Assembly (NCBI RefSeq): GCF_963678635.1
Contig: NC_087066.1
Location: 6,167,954 to 6,231,953 of the forward strand
Source: Symsagittifera roscoffensis
Lineage: Eukaryota; Xenacoelomorpha; Acoela; Convolutidae
Direction: 5' to 3'
DNA length: 64,000 bases
The notes beneath the pieces are model-generated. The model was given only the letters and a program-made list of their open reading frames with translations. It did no database searches and had not been told where the DNA came from. Shown here piece by piece: positions 1-8,709 of the stretch. Positions within the stretch are counted from its first letter, which is position 1. Each line of letters begins with the position of its first letter. Made by a program: the position numbers and the translations under genes.

Positions 1-71
1 ATCAATTGTCCTGCGGTTCTAACGAAGGGATTCGCCATCAATGGCGGTGCTGACGAGGGTGTCCTAATTGC

Positions 72-356
72 CTATTCAAAATGATCCTTCAATAAGTTCT
101 GCCAGGTCCTCTTCAGTTGGTTCGCCAATTCTATCTTGTTGACCTCAGCCTCTTGCTGGGTGGCCCAATTGCGTCGCTTGCGAGCTACTCCACTGTCCAA
201 CTTCTTCAAGCAGTCTTCCATTTCCTTCAATGTCTCGAGGGCCACCCACCATGGCCGGGAGGTGTTCCTCGTTTTACTCCTCTCCAGTGGATCACTCGTC
301 ACTTGTTTCCCAGTGGCCTGGTGTCCCTTCGAGACCCATTCCTTGCCGACATCCAC
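72..356 (-). pseudogene. E1 second ORF, last visible segment
   Basis: This 94-residue frame is strongly charged and helical (LKEMEDCLKKLDSGVARKRRNW, ANQLKRTWQNLLKDHF), probably coiled coil, ending at a stop at 72-74. It lies in a different frame from the previous segment, consistent with a small indel near 360-390. I cannot tell whether the stop is the authentic end of the ORF. Bases 1-71 hold nothing I recognise; the element's 3' untranslated region and LTR would lie to the left of the window. Confidence 0.4.
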
Positions 357-388
357 TTCCCATGTCTGTCGGTTCGTTTAACCTCTCT

Positions 389-706
389 TCACGTTCGTCT
401 TCTGGGGCTTGAAGTCCTCCTCCGATTTCGAACTGGTCTTCTGAGCTCCGTGTTGCTCTTGTATGCCGCCGTCTTGCATCGCGCCAAAACCATGGGCGCC
501 GTCTCTCTCAAGTTTCCCTCCAAGACAGCATCCACTGAAGGACTACTCAATCCCTCCACCTCTCTCTTCCTCTTGCGAGTCTTCACATCTCTGCTTGAGG
601 GTGTTGTCGTTATCATCACTGATTCGACCTCTCTGTCTGCATCCAACCCTTCCAACTCTTGCCTCCCCCCTGCTCGAGCCTTAAGGATATTAGTACTTTT
701 AATCAT
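389..706 (-). pseudogene. E1 second ORF, continuation after the duplication
   Basis: This 105-residue frame is read through the left duplicate copy (NMIKSTNILKARAGG and on). It is rich in Arg, Lys, Ser and Thr and low in complexity, with a basic C terminus (RRPVRNRRRTSSPRRRT). It is likely the true downstream continuation of the 2,871-769 frame before the duplication. It ends by an indel near 380; family unknown. Confidence 0.45.
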
Positions 707-943
707 ATTACTAGTCCCAACCTTATTCCCTCTTATATCATCAACTATTTTATCTACAGTTTTTTGTTTCAGAGTAGAGCTGTCTTTAATTTTCTCGTCT
801 CTGGTCCTTGAGCCTTAAGGATATTAGTACTTTTAATCATATTACTAGTCCCAACCTTATTCCCTCTTATATCATCAACTATTTTATCTACAGTTTTTTG
901 TTTCAGAGTAGAGCTGTCTTTAATTTTCTCGTCTCTGGTCCTT
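676..943. repeat. 134-bp perfect tandem duplication inside E1 second ORF
   Basis: Bases about 676-809 and 810-943 are identical as far as I can read (both run from GAGCCTTAAGGATATTAG to CTCTGGTCCTTGA). The offset is 134, so it shifts the reading frame by two. The peptide NMIKSTNILKA therefore appears twice in different continuations. Perfect identity means a recent event. Confidence 0.9.
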
Positions 944-2871
944 GATCGTAACTTTCTCAGCTCGACCAGCTTGTTCAGCAGCTCCTTTCTCGCCTTCTCA
1001 TCCAGGCCTGTCCCCATCAGAAGCGGCTCTCTAAACTTCACCACTGCGTCCCACAATTCATCTTTGAATTTGTCCAGCGTAGTCTCGCTACCCACTTCTT
1101 GATTGAACTCATTCAAGAACTTTCGCCAAGCGTCGTCATCCAGAGTCCCCAGGAACATGTCCTTATTTCCTTCGAATGTATTCTTCTCCCTTTCCTCCGA
1201 ACTCAAGAGTATCATCCCCATATTGGAAGTCTCGCTCGCCAATGGCAATTCTAGATTTTTCCGGGGAGACGGGGTCAGAGGTGGAGTGGCAGTGTCTGCC
1301 CAATTCTCTTCGCTCAGGTCTTTCAACAGCTCTTGAGTGGTGAGCTCCTCCCCTGATGGCTTTGGTTCCGGCGTATTCCCCACTTCCATGTCCTCGCCGG
1401 CTTCGCTGAGAGTTTCGTCCATACTCTCTTCTTCTGACTCAACTCTTCTTCTCTCAAGAATTCTCTTGAACCGGTCTTCCACAGGTCCGCTCCTCTTGTC
1501 TCCAGGTGTATCTACCGACAGCGGTGATGGCGTCGCAGGGTCCAATCTCTTATACTCCGTCAGGAACACATACAGCTGACCTGCTGCATCCAGTTCTCTT
1601 CCCTCTTGTCTCATTTCCACCTGTTCCAACCCATAGGGTGCCCTATACTTTCGTGTCGCGAATTTCATGTCGTCCGCCAGTGCAATATGCCCCTCCTTCA
1701 TAATCATCCTGCCATCGTCCCACACTGGCAGCATGTTCTCGAGTCCCTCCTGCTCAAGAGTCCTCAAGACCTTTCGCACCTCATATCCGGGGGGCAGCGA
1801 GCCTCTCATCTTCTTTGCTTGCGTCGTCCACGAATTTATCTTCGCCTCACTAGTGTGGAAATAAACCTCCGCCGTGTAGCCGATGAACAGGGGGTCCCAG
1901 CCATCAGTGAAGTCCTTCTGCAGTTCCTCTGTTGTCGCTCTCGCGAATATGGATGGAACTACTAAGGGACTGTTCATTCCCAAGGTCATCCTCCTGACTA
2001 TCGGGAACTCAGGCATGGTGGCTGGCAAGATTTCCTTTTCCATTATGGCCTCTAGCTCCCTCTTAACCAGTTCAAAGCTGTTCTTCCAAGCAGGAATCCT
2101 CAAGATCTCCCGTCCGTCCGCTGTCAGAGGGTTCAAGTTCCAGAACTTGGGATATGTCTCGATGGGGCCCTCACGTTTGCCTCCCATCCTACATTGTAGT
2201 TGTTCCCGGAAGTTATACACTATCAACTCGGCATCTTTCACCTTTCCAAAGAGTACCGTATTGCTCATTTGTGCCCTGAGCACCTCCTGCTGACACCAAT
2301 TGAGTGCCGTCCCGTCCAGTACGCTTATAAGACTCAAGTGCGTTACAGAGTAACGATACGTCGTCACTAGGGGATCTGGAAATGCGTACGTCACCGCTGG
2401 TCCGTAAATGTAGGTTACTACCTCCTCTAGACCCCGGATTATCCCCATCGGGTCCGACCTCATTGCCAGGCTTAGGTCAGTCAACAGAGGCATGCCTCCA
2501 TTCATCTTCTTCCACTCTTCTCTCGATTTTGGGTTCTTCTCTTCACCCGTCATGTGTCGATTTTGCATCATGAGATATTGCACTAACAGCGTCTTCAACC
2601 CCGCTGCACACTTATAAGAATAGGTGTCGATACTCGAGTGGACCTTCCCCATCGACAGGGGCTCCCCATATTTCATCAATCGATGAAATGACACCAATTC
2701 CCCATGAGTTAAGAGCACTAGTGCCAGATACCCATCAATCCGGAGTGTCTCTACTCCTCGACTGAACATGTACGCTGGGCCCATGTTGAACAAGTATCTG
2801 GGGTAAACCAGATATAAAGCCAAAAAGCAGGCTGATGGGCATGCCCAGTATCTCCTGCACGAAGGCTCCAA
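769..2871 (-). CDS. E1 second ORF, large C-terminal region of unknown family
   Basis: This 700-residue frame has its first ~30 residues out of frame; real sequence starts around YLFNMGPAYMFSRG. Residues ~30-420 are globular with many aromatic residues (EVVTYIYGPAVTYAF, WDPLFIGYTAEVYF) and no motif I recognise. Residues ~440-560 are Pro/Ser/Glu-rich and acidic. Residues ~570-680 are charged and helical, ending in a Lys/Asp-rich tail (TVDKIVDDIRGNKVG). No signal peptide, transmembrane helix or fusion-like segment is visible, so I do not call it an envelope. The frame ends early because of a 134-bp tandem duplication (676-943) whose length is not a multiple of three. Confidence 0.55.
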   Translation of the reverse strand: MEPSCRRYWACPSACFLALYLVYPRYLFNMGPAYMFSRGVETLRIDGYLALVLLTHGELVSFHRLMKYGEPLSMGKVHSSIDTYSYKCAAGLKTLLVQYLMMQNRHMTGEEKNPKSREEWKKMNGGMPLLTDLSLAMRSDPMGIIRGLEEVVTYIYGPAVTYAFPDPLVTTYRYSVTHLSLISVLDGTALNWCQQEVLRAQMSNTVLFGKVKDAELIVYNFREQLQCRMGGKREGPIETYPKFWNLNPLTADGREILRIPAWKNSFELVKRELEAIMEKEILPATMPEFPIVRRMTLGMNSPLVVPSIFARATTEELQKDFTDGWDPLFIGYTAEVYFHTSEAKINSWTTQAKKMRGSLPPGYEVRKVLRTLEQEGLENMLPVWDDGRMIMKEGHIALADDMKFATRKYRAPYGLEQVEMRQEGRELDAAGQLYVFLTEYKRLDPATPSPLSVDTPGDKRSGPVEDRFKRILERRRVESEEESMDETLSEAGEDMEVGNTPEPKPSGEELTTQELLKDLSEENWADTATPPLTPSPRKNLELPLASETSNMGMILLSSEEREKNTFEGNKDMFLGTLDDDAWRKFLNEFNQEVGSETTLDKFKDELWDAVVKFREPLLMGTGLDEKARKELLNKLVELRKLRSRTRDEKIKDSSTLKQKTVDKIVDDIRGNKVGTSNMIKSTNILKAQGPETRKLKTALL

Positions 2872-4156
2872 AGATAGTCGCTTTTGTGCCGAACATTTCC
2901 GCCATGAACTCTTTCCCCCAGCAAGGACTCAAGAACTTAAGAATCTCGTGATCCCTTCTTGTTCTCAGCTCGCCCTTTGCGTGCTCTCTCCAGAATCCTC
3001 CGATTGTCACTTCAATGGCCGCTGAGACAAATCTAGCCACCGTCATCTCTTTTTCTTCGGCCAGCTCCAGTTGCCTCTCAAGAAAACTCCAGACTTGCTT
3101 CACGAGGGGTGGTGCATCCTCCCTCGTCTTATCCGTGGCGTTCTCCAGCCTTGGTGTCAAGAATGGCCACCAGCCATTCTCTTGCGTCAGACGATATGCC
3201 ATGGACTCTAGTTGTTTCTCCGTTGCGGCCACATTTCTTCGCTCATTGCTCGGGCCTCTAGACTTGCTGGTAGAACCTGTGATTGTCACTTCCATACTCC
3301 GAAACCACAGGCTGGCCGTCAATTGGTTTATCGCCGGGTGATCGTCCCCGATGACTGGACTGAACTTAAGTTGCCTGGCAAATCTCGAAATCTCTAGCAA
3401 GAGTACTTCGTCCAACACGATTAGTATGTCGGCTAATCCGTAGAAGCCCCTCAGTGCATGAGATATGTCCGCCCATGCCGCTGCCAACTCTGACTTGCGG
3501 AGCCTCAGGTTCGTTGGTTCCAATTCCCGATTGGGGGCTGCCATTAGAATTCGCCATTCGTTTCCCTCTGCTATCAGGATCAAGACCGCGTACACGAATT
3601 GTAGGGCGGGAGGCATATTCGCGTATCCGGGGGATGTAGTGGACACTACCTTCGTCTTGGAGCCGAATCTCGAGACAACATTTTCCTGCACCTCGTTCAT
3701 CGCCGCAAACAACGTCTGAATGGCTTCCCAAATCTTCCTCGGTGCTGGGTCATTGCCCTTCAGCTGCTCAAGAAGTCCAGTCGCGTGCAGATGATCATTC
3801 ATTCCTGCAAACAATAGCAGCTCAGGCTCACAGGGCATCTCCGATTTTATTGCCACCATTAGAGTTAATATCTGGTTTAGTTCGGCTCCTGGTAAAGAGT
3901 ATATCAGAGTCTCCGGCCAAAACAACTTAGGAGACGTTCCTTCGAAGTCTGATCCCGCCACGATGACCACCCTCGCAGCAGCTGGATCTGCTCTATCGTA
4001 AACTGCCAAAGTCTTGGCCAGCTGGGTGCTCCCACAGGGCTTCCCGTACCTGGGATCTTCCGCCAATTTCGAGCCTTCGTAGGCGGCATCTGGCAATTCC
4101 ATTTCCCCCGGATTCAGCAGCTTGTCCACCACCCTCAACTGTGCCGGGGTCGCCAA
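2735..4156 (-). CDS. E1 second ORF, middle: possible degenerate second SGNH-like domain
   Basis: This 473-residue frame is Ala/Leu-rich and globular. Two segments echo SGNH blocks: RVVIVAGSDFEG at ~63-74 resembles block I with GSD in place of GDS, and LLLFAGMNDHLHATG at ~113-127 resembles block III (G-x-N-D). A block V with D-x-x-H is not evident, so it could be a pseudo-enzyme, a different Rossmann-like fold, or chance. Residues ~170-250 (ALQFVYAVLILIAEGNEW, LRGFYGLADILIVLDE) are hydrophobic and may be buried helices. The last ~40 residues are out of frame; the continuation is in the 2,871-769 frame after an indel near 2,800. Confidence 0.5.
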   Translation of the reverse strand: MATPAQLRVVDKLLNPGEMELPDAAYEGSKLAEDPRYGKPCGSTQLAKTLAVYDRADPAAARVVIVAGSDFEGTSPKLFWPETLIYSLPGAELNQILTLMVAIKSEMPCEPELLLFAGMNDHLHATGLLEQLKGNDPAPRKIWEAIQTLFAAMNEVQENVVSRFGSKTKVVSTTSPGYANMPPALQFVYAVLILIAEGNEWRILMAAPNRELEPTNLRLRKSELAAAWADISHALRGFYGLADILIVLDEVLLLEISRFARQLKFSPVIGDDHPAINQLTASLWFRSMEVTITGSTSKSRGPSNERRNVAATEKQLESMAYRLTQENGWWPFLTPRLENATDKTREDAPPLVKQVWSFLERQLELAEEKEMTVARFVSAAIEVTIGGFWREHAKGELRTRRDHEILKFLSPCWGKEFMAEMFGTKATIFGAFVQEILGMPISLLFGFISGLPQILVQHGPSVHVQSRSRDTPD

Positions 4157-4514
4157 TCTGAACCTGGCAAGGCTCGTTCGGTGTTTTTGGGGGTTCTGCT
4201 ATGAGTCCCGGACTCCCCAGCAGCTTGAGAGGTCTATAGTTGATGGGTCCCATGATCGCTTTCGTGGGAATCCCGGTCAGGTCCGCGGTCTCCATCAGTT
4301 TTGCCCTCGAGAAGTGCGTCTCATGAGCCTTCAACCAGTCCACGCAATGATGTCTGCTCAAGTCTCCGTGCGACACTCGTTCAATACCCAGAGTCTCCGC
4401 CAATTCTCGCCTGCATTCCAAATCTTCTAGGTCCAACCCTTTCACCTTCTCTGGATATCTCAAGCGAGTGGTCTCCATTGGCCTCTCCACCCGCTTGCTC
4501 TCTGCCACTACCAC
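3993..4514 (-). pseudogene. E1 second ORF, segment after the SGNH domain
   Basis: It directly follows a single in-frame TGA (4,517-4,515) and is in the same frame as the SGNH segment, so it is probably the same protein. Residues ~1-115 (DLSRHHCVDWLKAHETHF, GPINYRPLKLLG) look like ordinary globular sequence; family not recognised. The tail after ~115 (GGGQAAESGG and on) is out of frame: the true continuation is the frame starting at 4,156 with ATPAQLRVVDKLL, so an indel lies near 4,140-4,160. Confidence 0.5.
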
Positions 4515-5753
4515 TCAGGATACTACCGAACCCGTGGGCGTTGATGACGTCACCTCCTCAGATTCCATTGGCACGGCACTCGGCAATCTGGCCTGATTGC
4601 TCCTTGAGCTGTCTCTAGAGTCAACCCTCGGTCCCAAACGACTAGACAAAGCCCTCGAGGCAAGGAATGGTGGGTTCGGAGGTGGCCCGAATGTAAATTG
4701 GGCCGTCTCTAGCAGATCCGCCTCTAGCGCATTTATGTGTCCCTGAAAGACATCATTTAGCCACTCCACTCCCCTCGGTCTGTCGAAGTGGATTCCATCA
4801 TTGGATGTGTCGTCAGGGAATCCCGCCTGTTCCATCCGCTCCGCCACATCCAATAATCCAGTGGGGAGCACACTCTTTCGGTGGATTTCTCGGATCACCT
4901 CGTTTAGATTCCGCACCTTCTCGTTCATTTCCAAGGCGTGCTGATCGAACTTCATGTTGTAAGGGACAGTACACACTGTCAACAGGATGGGAACAATCTG
5001 GATCCTCAACTTCTCGAGAGGGCAGCTCATCTTGTCGTGCAACCTCGTCACTTTTCTCGCTTCTCCCCGTGATACATCATTCGTTCCGATCATCAGGGTC
5101 ACCGTGTATACTTTTGCCATCCCTAGCATCTCAAGTGTTGCCAGTATCTGTGGAGTGGCAGCTCCCGCGAAACTCAAGATTCCTGTCTGCCAGTGCGATT
5201 AGATCCGGGTCAACACCCGCAACAGGCTATCCCCTATAATTAGGTGGACTGCGCCTTCTGCCACACGGGGTTGCGAAAGGTATTCCACCCAGGCTGCATC
5301 ATGAAAGCAATCCCTCCTGGCCCTCTGTTCCGAATTCCAATCCAGCCGATTGTGCCTGTGGTATCTCTTTTCAGTGTTCTTCTTATAACTCGAGATCATC
5401 ACGCTCCCGACCGGCTGCTCCCTCCACGTTGGAGGAAGCTCCGGTCTTGCCGAACTTTCACGACTTCTCTGCCGCAATCTCTCGTTCAGTTCCTTCAGCC
5501 GCGATGAGCTGCCGCTCACCTGACTGCCGCTCGAGGTTGAGGTTGGGGTGTATCCTGGTAGTACCACATCCATCAGCGGGTGTATGGGTTGTGTCTCTAG
5601 GCCACGCAGGGAGGACGTTGATTCCGTCGGTATCCACACTTCCAATCCCTCGCTCATGTGCTCTCGCGCCGCGCGGTCGAGGTTGAACCATCCCCTTGCC
5701 CTGGGAGCTTCATACACCTCCATGCGTGACTCTGGCCTCGAGCTGGTAGCCAC
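4515..5753 (-). pseudogene. E1 SGNH/GDSL-type hydrolase domain, one internal stop
   Basis: Two segments in one frame, 5,753-5,199 and 5,177-4,515, are separated by a single TAA at 5,201-5,199. Together they carry the blocks of an SGNH hydrolase. Block I is LIIGDSLLRV with the nucleophile Ser176 of the first segment. Block II is SFAGAAT just after the stop. Block III is IGTNDVSR with Asn33 of the second segment. Block V is DGIHFD with Asp127 and His130. All four signature residues are present. SGNH enzymes cleave esters, often of lipids or acetylated sugars; such domains are known in the ORF1 of some CR1-type LINEs and in other retroelements, where they may aid membrane or RNP functions. Residues 1-165 before the domain are Ser/Arg-rich and low complexity. 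The C-terminal 70 residues are Pro/Ser-rich. The substrate cannot be inferred. Confidence 0.75.
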
Positions 5754-5837
5754 CCGTTACTTTGGCCTGGCTCCCTTCTGTGCGTCAAGTTCACGTTGTC
5801 TTTGTTGGATTCTCTCCATCTTCGACTTCAGTTGTTC

Positions 5838-6206
5838 TCAATTCGCGGCATTCTCCCGCACCCTTATTTCCTGCTGATGTTCGGCCCGCATTATCTCAAG
5901 CAACCTCAGTGTCTGGTCTCGTTCAATGACCGCTTGGTCTCTTTCCAGCTGAGCCTGTTCACGATCCAGCTTTGCTTCATCCCGGTCGAGGTTCGCCTTG
6001 TTCCTCTCCCTTTGCGTCCTCTCGAGCTCTTTCTTTAGAACACTAAGGTCCGGATACGCCTCTTCCGTCTGCTGCGCTCGTGTCATCGATGGCACCTTAC
6101 TCGAGCTTTGGCTTGTCGATCTTGCTGATGGCCTAGTTGGTAGTGGGAATTCTCCTGCGCCATATTCGGTGTTGTTACTCAGGCCAAGGGTTCCTTGCGA
6201 AGTCAA
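5838..6206 (-). pseudogene. E1 second ORF, coiled-coil segment
   Basis: This 122-residue frame continues the second ORF. Residues ~55-115 are a heptad-rich, strongly charged coiled coil (LKKELERTQRERNKAN, then repeats of the type LDRDEAKLDREQAQLERD). It ends at a single in-frame TGA at 5,840-5,838. The same frame then runs 28 more codons, hits a second stop, and continues into the SGNH segment at 5,753. These look like simple nonsense mutations in one formerly continuous frame. E3 has a comparable Glu/Lys coiled coil at the same place (27,073-27,150). Confidence 0.6.
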
Positions 6207-6519
6207 AGTCCCTTACTCCTCCATCCACATTCCATGATAACCACCTGGTTTGTTCCTGACTTGATATTCCCTCGGTGGTGCAGCCGACCATCAAGACAGC
6301 TTCCGTCGCAGACTCCCTGCATTCACCTTGTTCTTCTAACTGGAGGATGGCATTCAGCATTACCGCCATTCTCTCGTCTACTTGGGTGTACTCCAGGTCC
6401 CTCAGGCGTCTGTACAGCTCATCGAGAGTAGGCTTCTTCAGGGCCGCGGGCATGGATTTCCAGAACCTGTCTTCCATTTTCTGTGACTTCGGGATGAATT
6501 CAAGTATTAACCAGCTCAT
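6175..6519 (-). pseudogene. E1 second ORF, N-terminal segment
   Basis: This 114-residue frame opens the second ORF. Residues ~28-90 (LDELYRRLRDL, then VMLNAILQ, AVLMVG) match the first segment of the post-integrase ORF of E3 (27,640-27,073: LDEL, VMINILG, EVLLMA), so the protein is shared by both element families. The family is not recognised. The frame ends ARNPWPE through an indel near 6,190, and the protein continues in the frame of the next entry. Confidence 0.6.
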
Positions 6520-6975
6520 GAATTACCTTACCAACTCAAGAATTACCGTACCGACTCAAGAATACTCTAGAAATGTCTTCTTGCAAATACTTGCTGCAAG
6601 TTTTGATTATCGCGAGTCCAATCAAGATTTTCTTTTCTGTCTTTCGCTTGAGTATAGTTGAATTTTCAACTTTGTTTATCAAACTTGATCTGAAAACAAA
6701 AACCATATTAAGACTTAACATGTCGTGTTCCTAACCTAGAAACCCCCCTTTTACCAGTATGGTTAAAATCTTGTCATTTTCATTCCAGTTAAAACAATTC
6801 AATTGGAAGTTCCCTAAAACCATGCAGATTCATTTTATGTTTTAGCACCGTCTATTCTTCTAAAATTCAATTGTCATGCCAATCGCGTTTTAAGATCCTT
6901 TTACCTGTGCCGTACCCCAGTACCTAACTCGAGATTCCTCCCTCACGCCCAACTCGAGACCCCCGTGTACCCGAC
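6520..6975. other. E1 spacer between pol and second ORF
   Basis: About 455 bases between the integrase/macro frame and the second ORF. It is A+T-rich in the middle (about 6,600-6,900) and has no frame that matches E3 protein. E3 has a matching non-coding gap at about 27,640-28,037. I see no clear splice site or promoter. It may carry signals for making a subgenomic mRNA for the second ORF; that is inference from position only. Confidence 0.4.
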
Positions 6976-8709
6976 TCAGGCGATGCTCAAGTAGTATTTC
7001 TTGTGAAGATACACCATTATCTCAGTTTCTGCGAAGACCACGTGCAGGATAGCGTATAGTTCCCTTGGGCTCAACTTGCCTCTGTTTGGGTCATAGACCG
7101 GCATTGAGACCTCAGTTATACTTCTTTCAGTCATGAAATCTCGTAGTCTGGTCAGTGCCAACATCACGTGTTCAGGGTCGATGGTATTCCTCTCGTTGAC
7201 CCTCGTCACTAGGAAGCACAGGTATTTGCCTGGGTCTTGCGCTACTGATGGGGGAAGTGCCGCCATTCCACCCAGCCCCGGTCTCTGTCTGAATAGGAAC
7301 TCCACGTTCTGGTACTCTCTCTTGAAGTCAGCCTCCAGTCTCGACTTGAAACTCATGTCTGCCGTGATGCAGATCGCACTAGTCCTGTTTGACAGGATGA
7401 AGTCACTATCTGTTATCATAATGTTTTCCGAGTACTGATTGGGTATTTCAAATTTCGTTTTGAAATTCCGGCCTATGTTAGGCTCTGGCTCTTCTTCTTC
7501 CAGTTCCAATTCGCTTGTTTCTCTCACTTCCTTGAGCTTCTTTATCATCAAATTTTCGGTGTGGGTAAGTCCTACCCCCACTCCCCGGACAAAAATTTTT
7601 ATCGACGTCCCCGTCGATGTTGTCGGGTCTGAATTGTCCGGCGAAATGTCCAGTGGTCTGTCTGTTGCCGTCCAGCCGAAAAGAGGGTCCTCTGCCTTCA
7701 TATATTTTTCCGATGACTTCTTGAGTAGTTTCTTTGTTCCCTTGGGCGGTATGACATTTTGGAAGACCCACACGTATTGGCCCACTTCATATGGCTTTGC
7801 TTGTAATATTTTTTCGTCATATTTTCTGCGTTGTCTCATTTGCGCTTGCGCCGTGTTCCTCCTGCATAGCTCGTTTAGCTCCTGTTGTCTTTTGATCGCT
7901 TCTTTCACATATGCCTGAGGCGAAGTTCTTTTCCCCTCGTATTCCGGGTAAAAGAATGTCAGAGGCATTGCTCTCTCCCTGCCCGTCAACATCATGAAAG
8001 GACTGATGCCCACCGTTGAGTGCTGTGTACTGTTGTAGGACCCTACTACCTGTGGCAGGTATTTATCCCAGTCCGTCAAGTATCTTGAGCAGTACACCCT
8101 TAACATGTTGACCAGTGTCCTGTTCTGTCTCTCTACCAAACCGTTGGTCTGTGGGTGGTAGGTCGTGGAGTGTGCTTGAGCAATGTGCGATCTCCTCATC
8201 AATTCTTTTGTCAAGTCCCCCACAAAAGCTTTGCCGTTGTCCGACTGGAAAGTCATTGGACAACCATACCGCGATATCCAATGCGTTATCAGATGATCAC
8301 ATGTCTCCTCGGCCGAGGCTGTCTGGCACGGAACCGCTTCCGCCAACTTTGTGAAGTGATCTATTGTAACCAGTATCTGGTTATATCCCGACTCCGTCAT
8401 GCAGATTTTTTGATGGTCTATCTGCACCACTTCATTGAACTCTGAGCTCTCAACGGACTTGACCCATCTCTTCCTTGGGTCTTTTACCTGGAGACATGCC
8501 AGGCAGGCATTCACCCATCTCTCGCAAGCTTTTCTCATTCCTGGCCAATCAAACCTGTGAAGTATCCTTTGTTGTACTTTGTCTATCCCCTGGTGCCCCA
8601 TCTGATCGTGCGATCTGAAAAGCACCTCTGTCTGGTACAACTGTGGTAGTATGATGAGGTTGTGTTTGTGTAATATCTTCTCCTCATCGCTCCTCTTGCA
8701 CGCTACCAA
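6976..8709 (-). CDS. pol: E1 pol part 3: integrase plus macro-domain-like C terminus
   Basis: This 577-residue frame has three parts. Residues ~30-75 form the HHCC zinc domain (H34, H39, C69, C72). Residues ~90-200 form the catalytic core with D98, D157 and E193, which is D,D-35-E spacing with all three residues present. Residues ~300-330 (YVWVFQNVIPPKGTKK) lead toward where Gypsy integrases have a GPY/F module. That module is absent: compared with E3, about 210 residues have been lost in frame after KKLLKK. The last ~140 residues (432-572) resemble the TARG1/OARD1 type of macro domain: CITADMSFKSRL, then FKREYQNV, YLCFLVTRV, VSMPVYDPNRGKL and a final VYLHKKYYLS. TARG1-like enzymes bind or hydrolyse ADP-ribose, but the Gly-x-Gly binding loop is not seen here, so activity is doubtful. 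The start is a non-AUG codon after an indel. Confidence 0.88.
   Translation of the reverse strand: MVACKRSDEEKILHKHNLIILPQLYQTEVLFRSHDQMGHQGIDKVQQRILHRFDWPGMRKACERWVNACLACLQVKDPRKRWVKSVESSEFNEVVQIDHQKICMTESGYNQILVTIDHFTKLAEAVPCQTASAEETCDHLITHWISRYGCPMTFQSDNGKAFVGDLTKELMRRSHIAQAHSTTYHPQTNGLVERQNRTLVNMLRVYCSRYLTDWDKYLPQVVGSYNSTQHSTVGISPFMMLTGRERAMPLTFFYPEYEGKRTSPQAYVKEAIKRQQELNELCRRNTAQAQMRQRRKYDEKILQAKPYEVGQYVWVFQNVIPPKGTKKLLKKSSEKYMKAEDPLFGWTATDRPLDISPDNSDPTTSTGTSIKIFVRGVGVGLTHTENLMIKKLKEVRETSELELEEEEPEPNIGRNFKTKFEIPNQYSENIMITDSDFILSNRTSAICITADMSFKSRLEADFKREYQNVEFLFRQRPGLGGMAALPPSVAQDPGKYLCFLVTRVNERNTIDPEHVMLALTRLRDFMTERSITEVSMPVYDPNRGKLSPRELYAILHVVFAETEIMVYLHKKYYLSIA

Noticed and set aside
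117-818. 233-codon plus-strand Leu/Ser-rich ORF and other plus-strand ORFs in 1-15 kb and 28-37 kb
   Set aside because: Antisense shadows of the retroelement coding strand.
2735-2871. Envelope-like hydrophobic segment (ACFLALYLVYPRYLF)
   Set aside because: The stretch is the out-of-frame part before an indel, not real protein.
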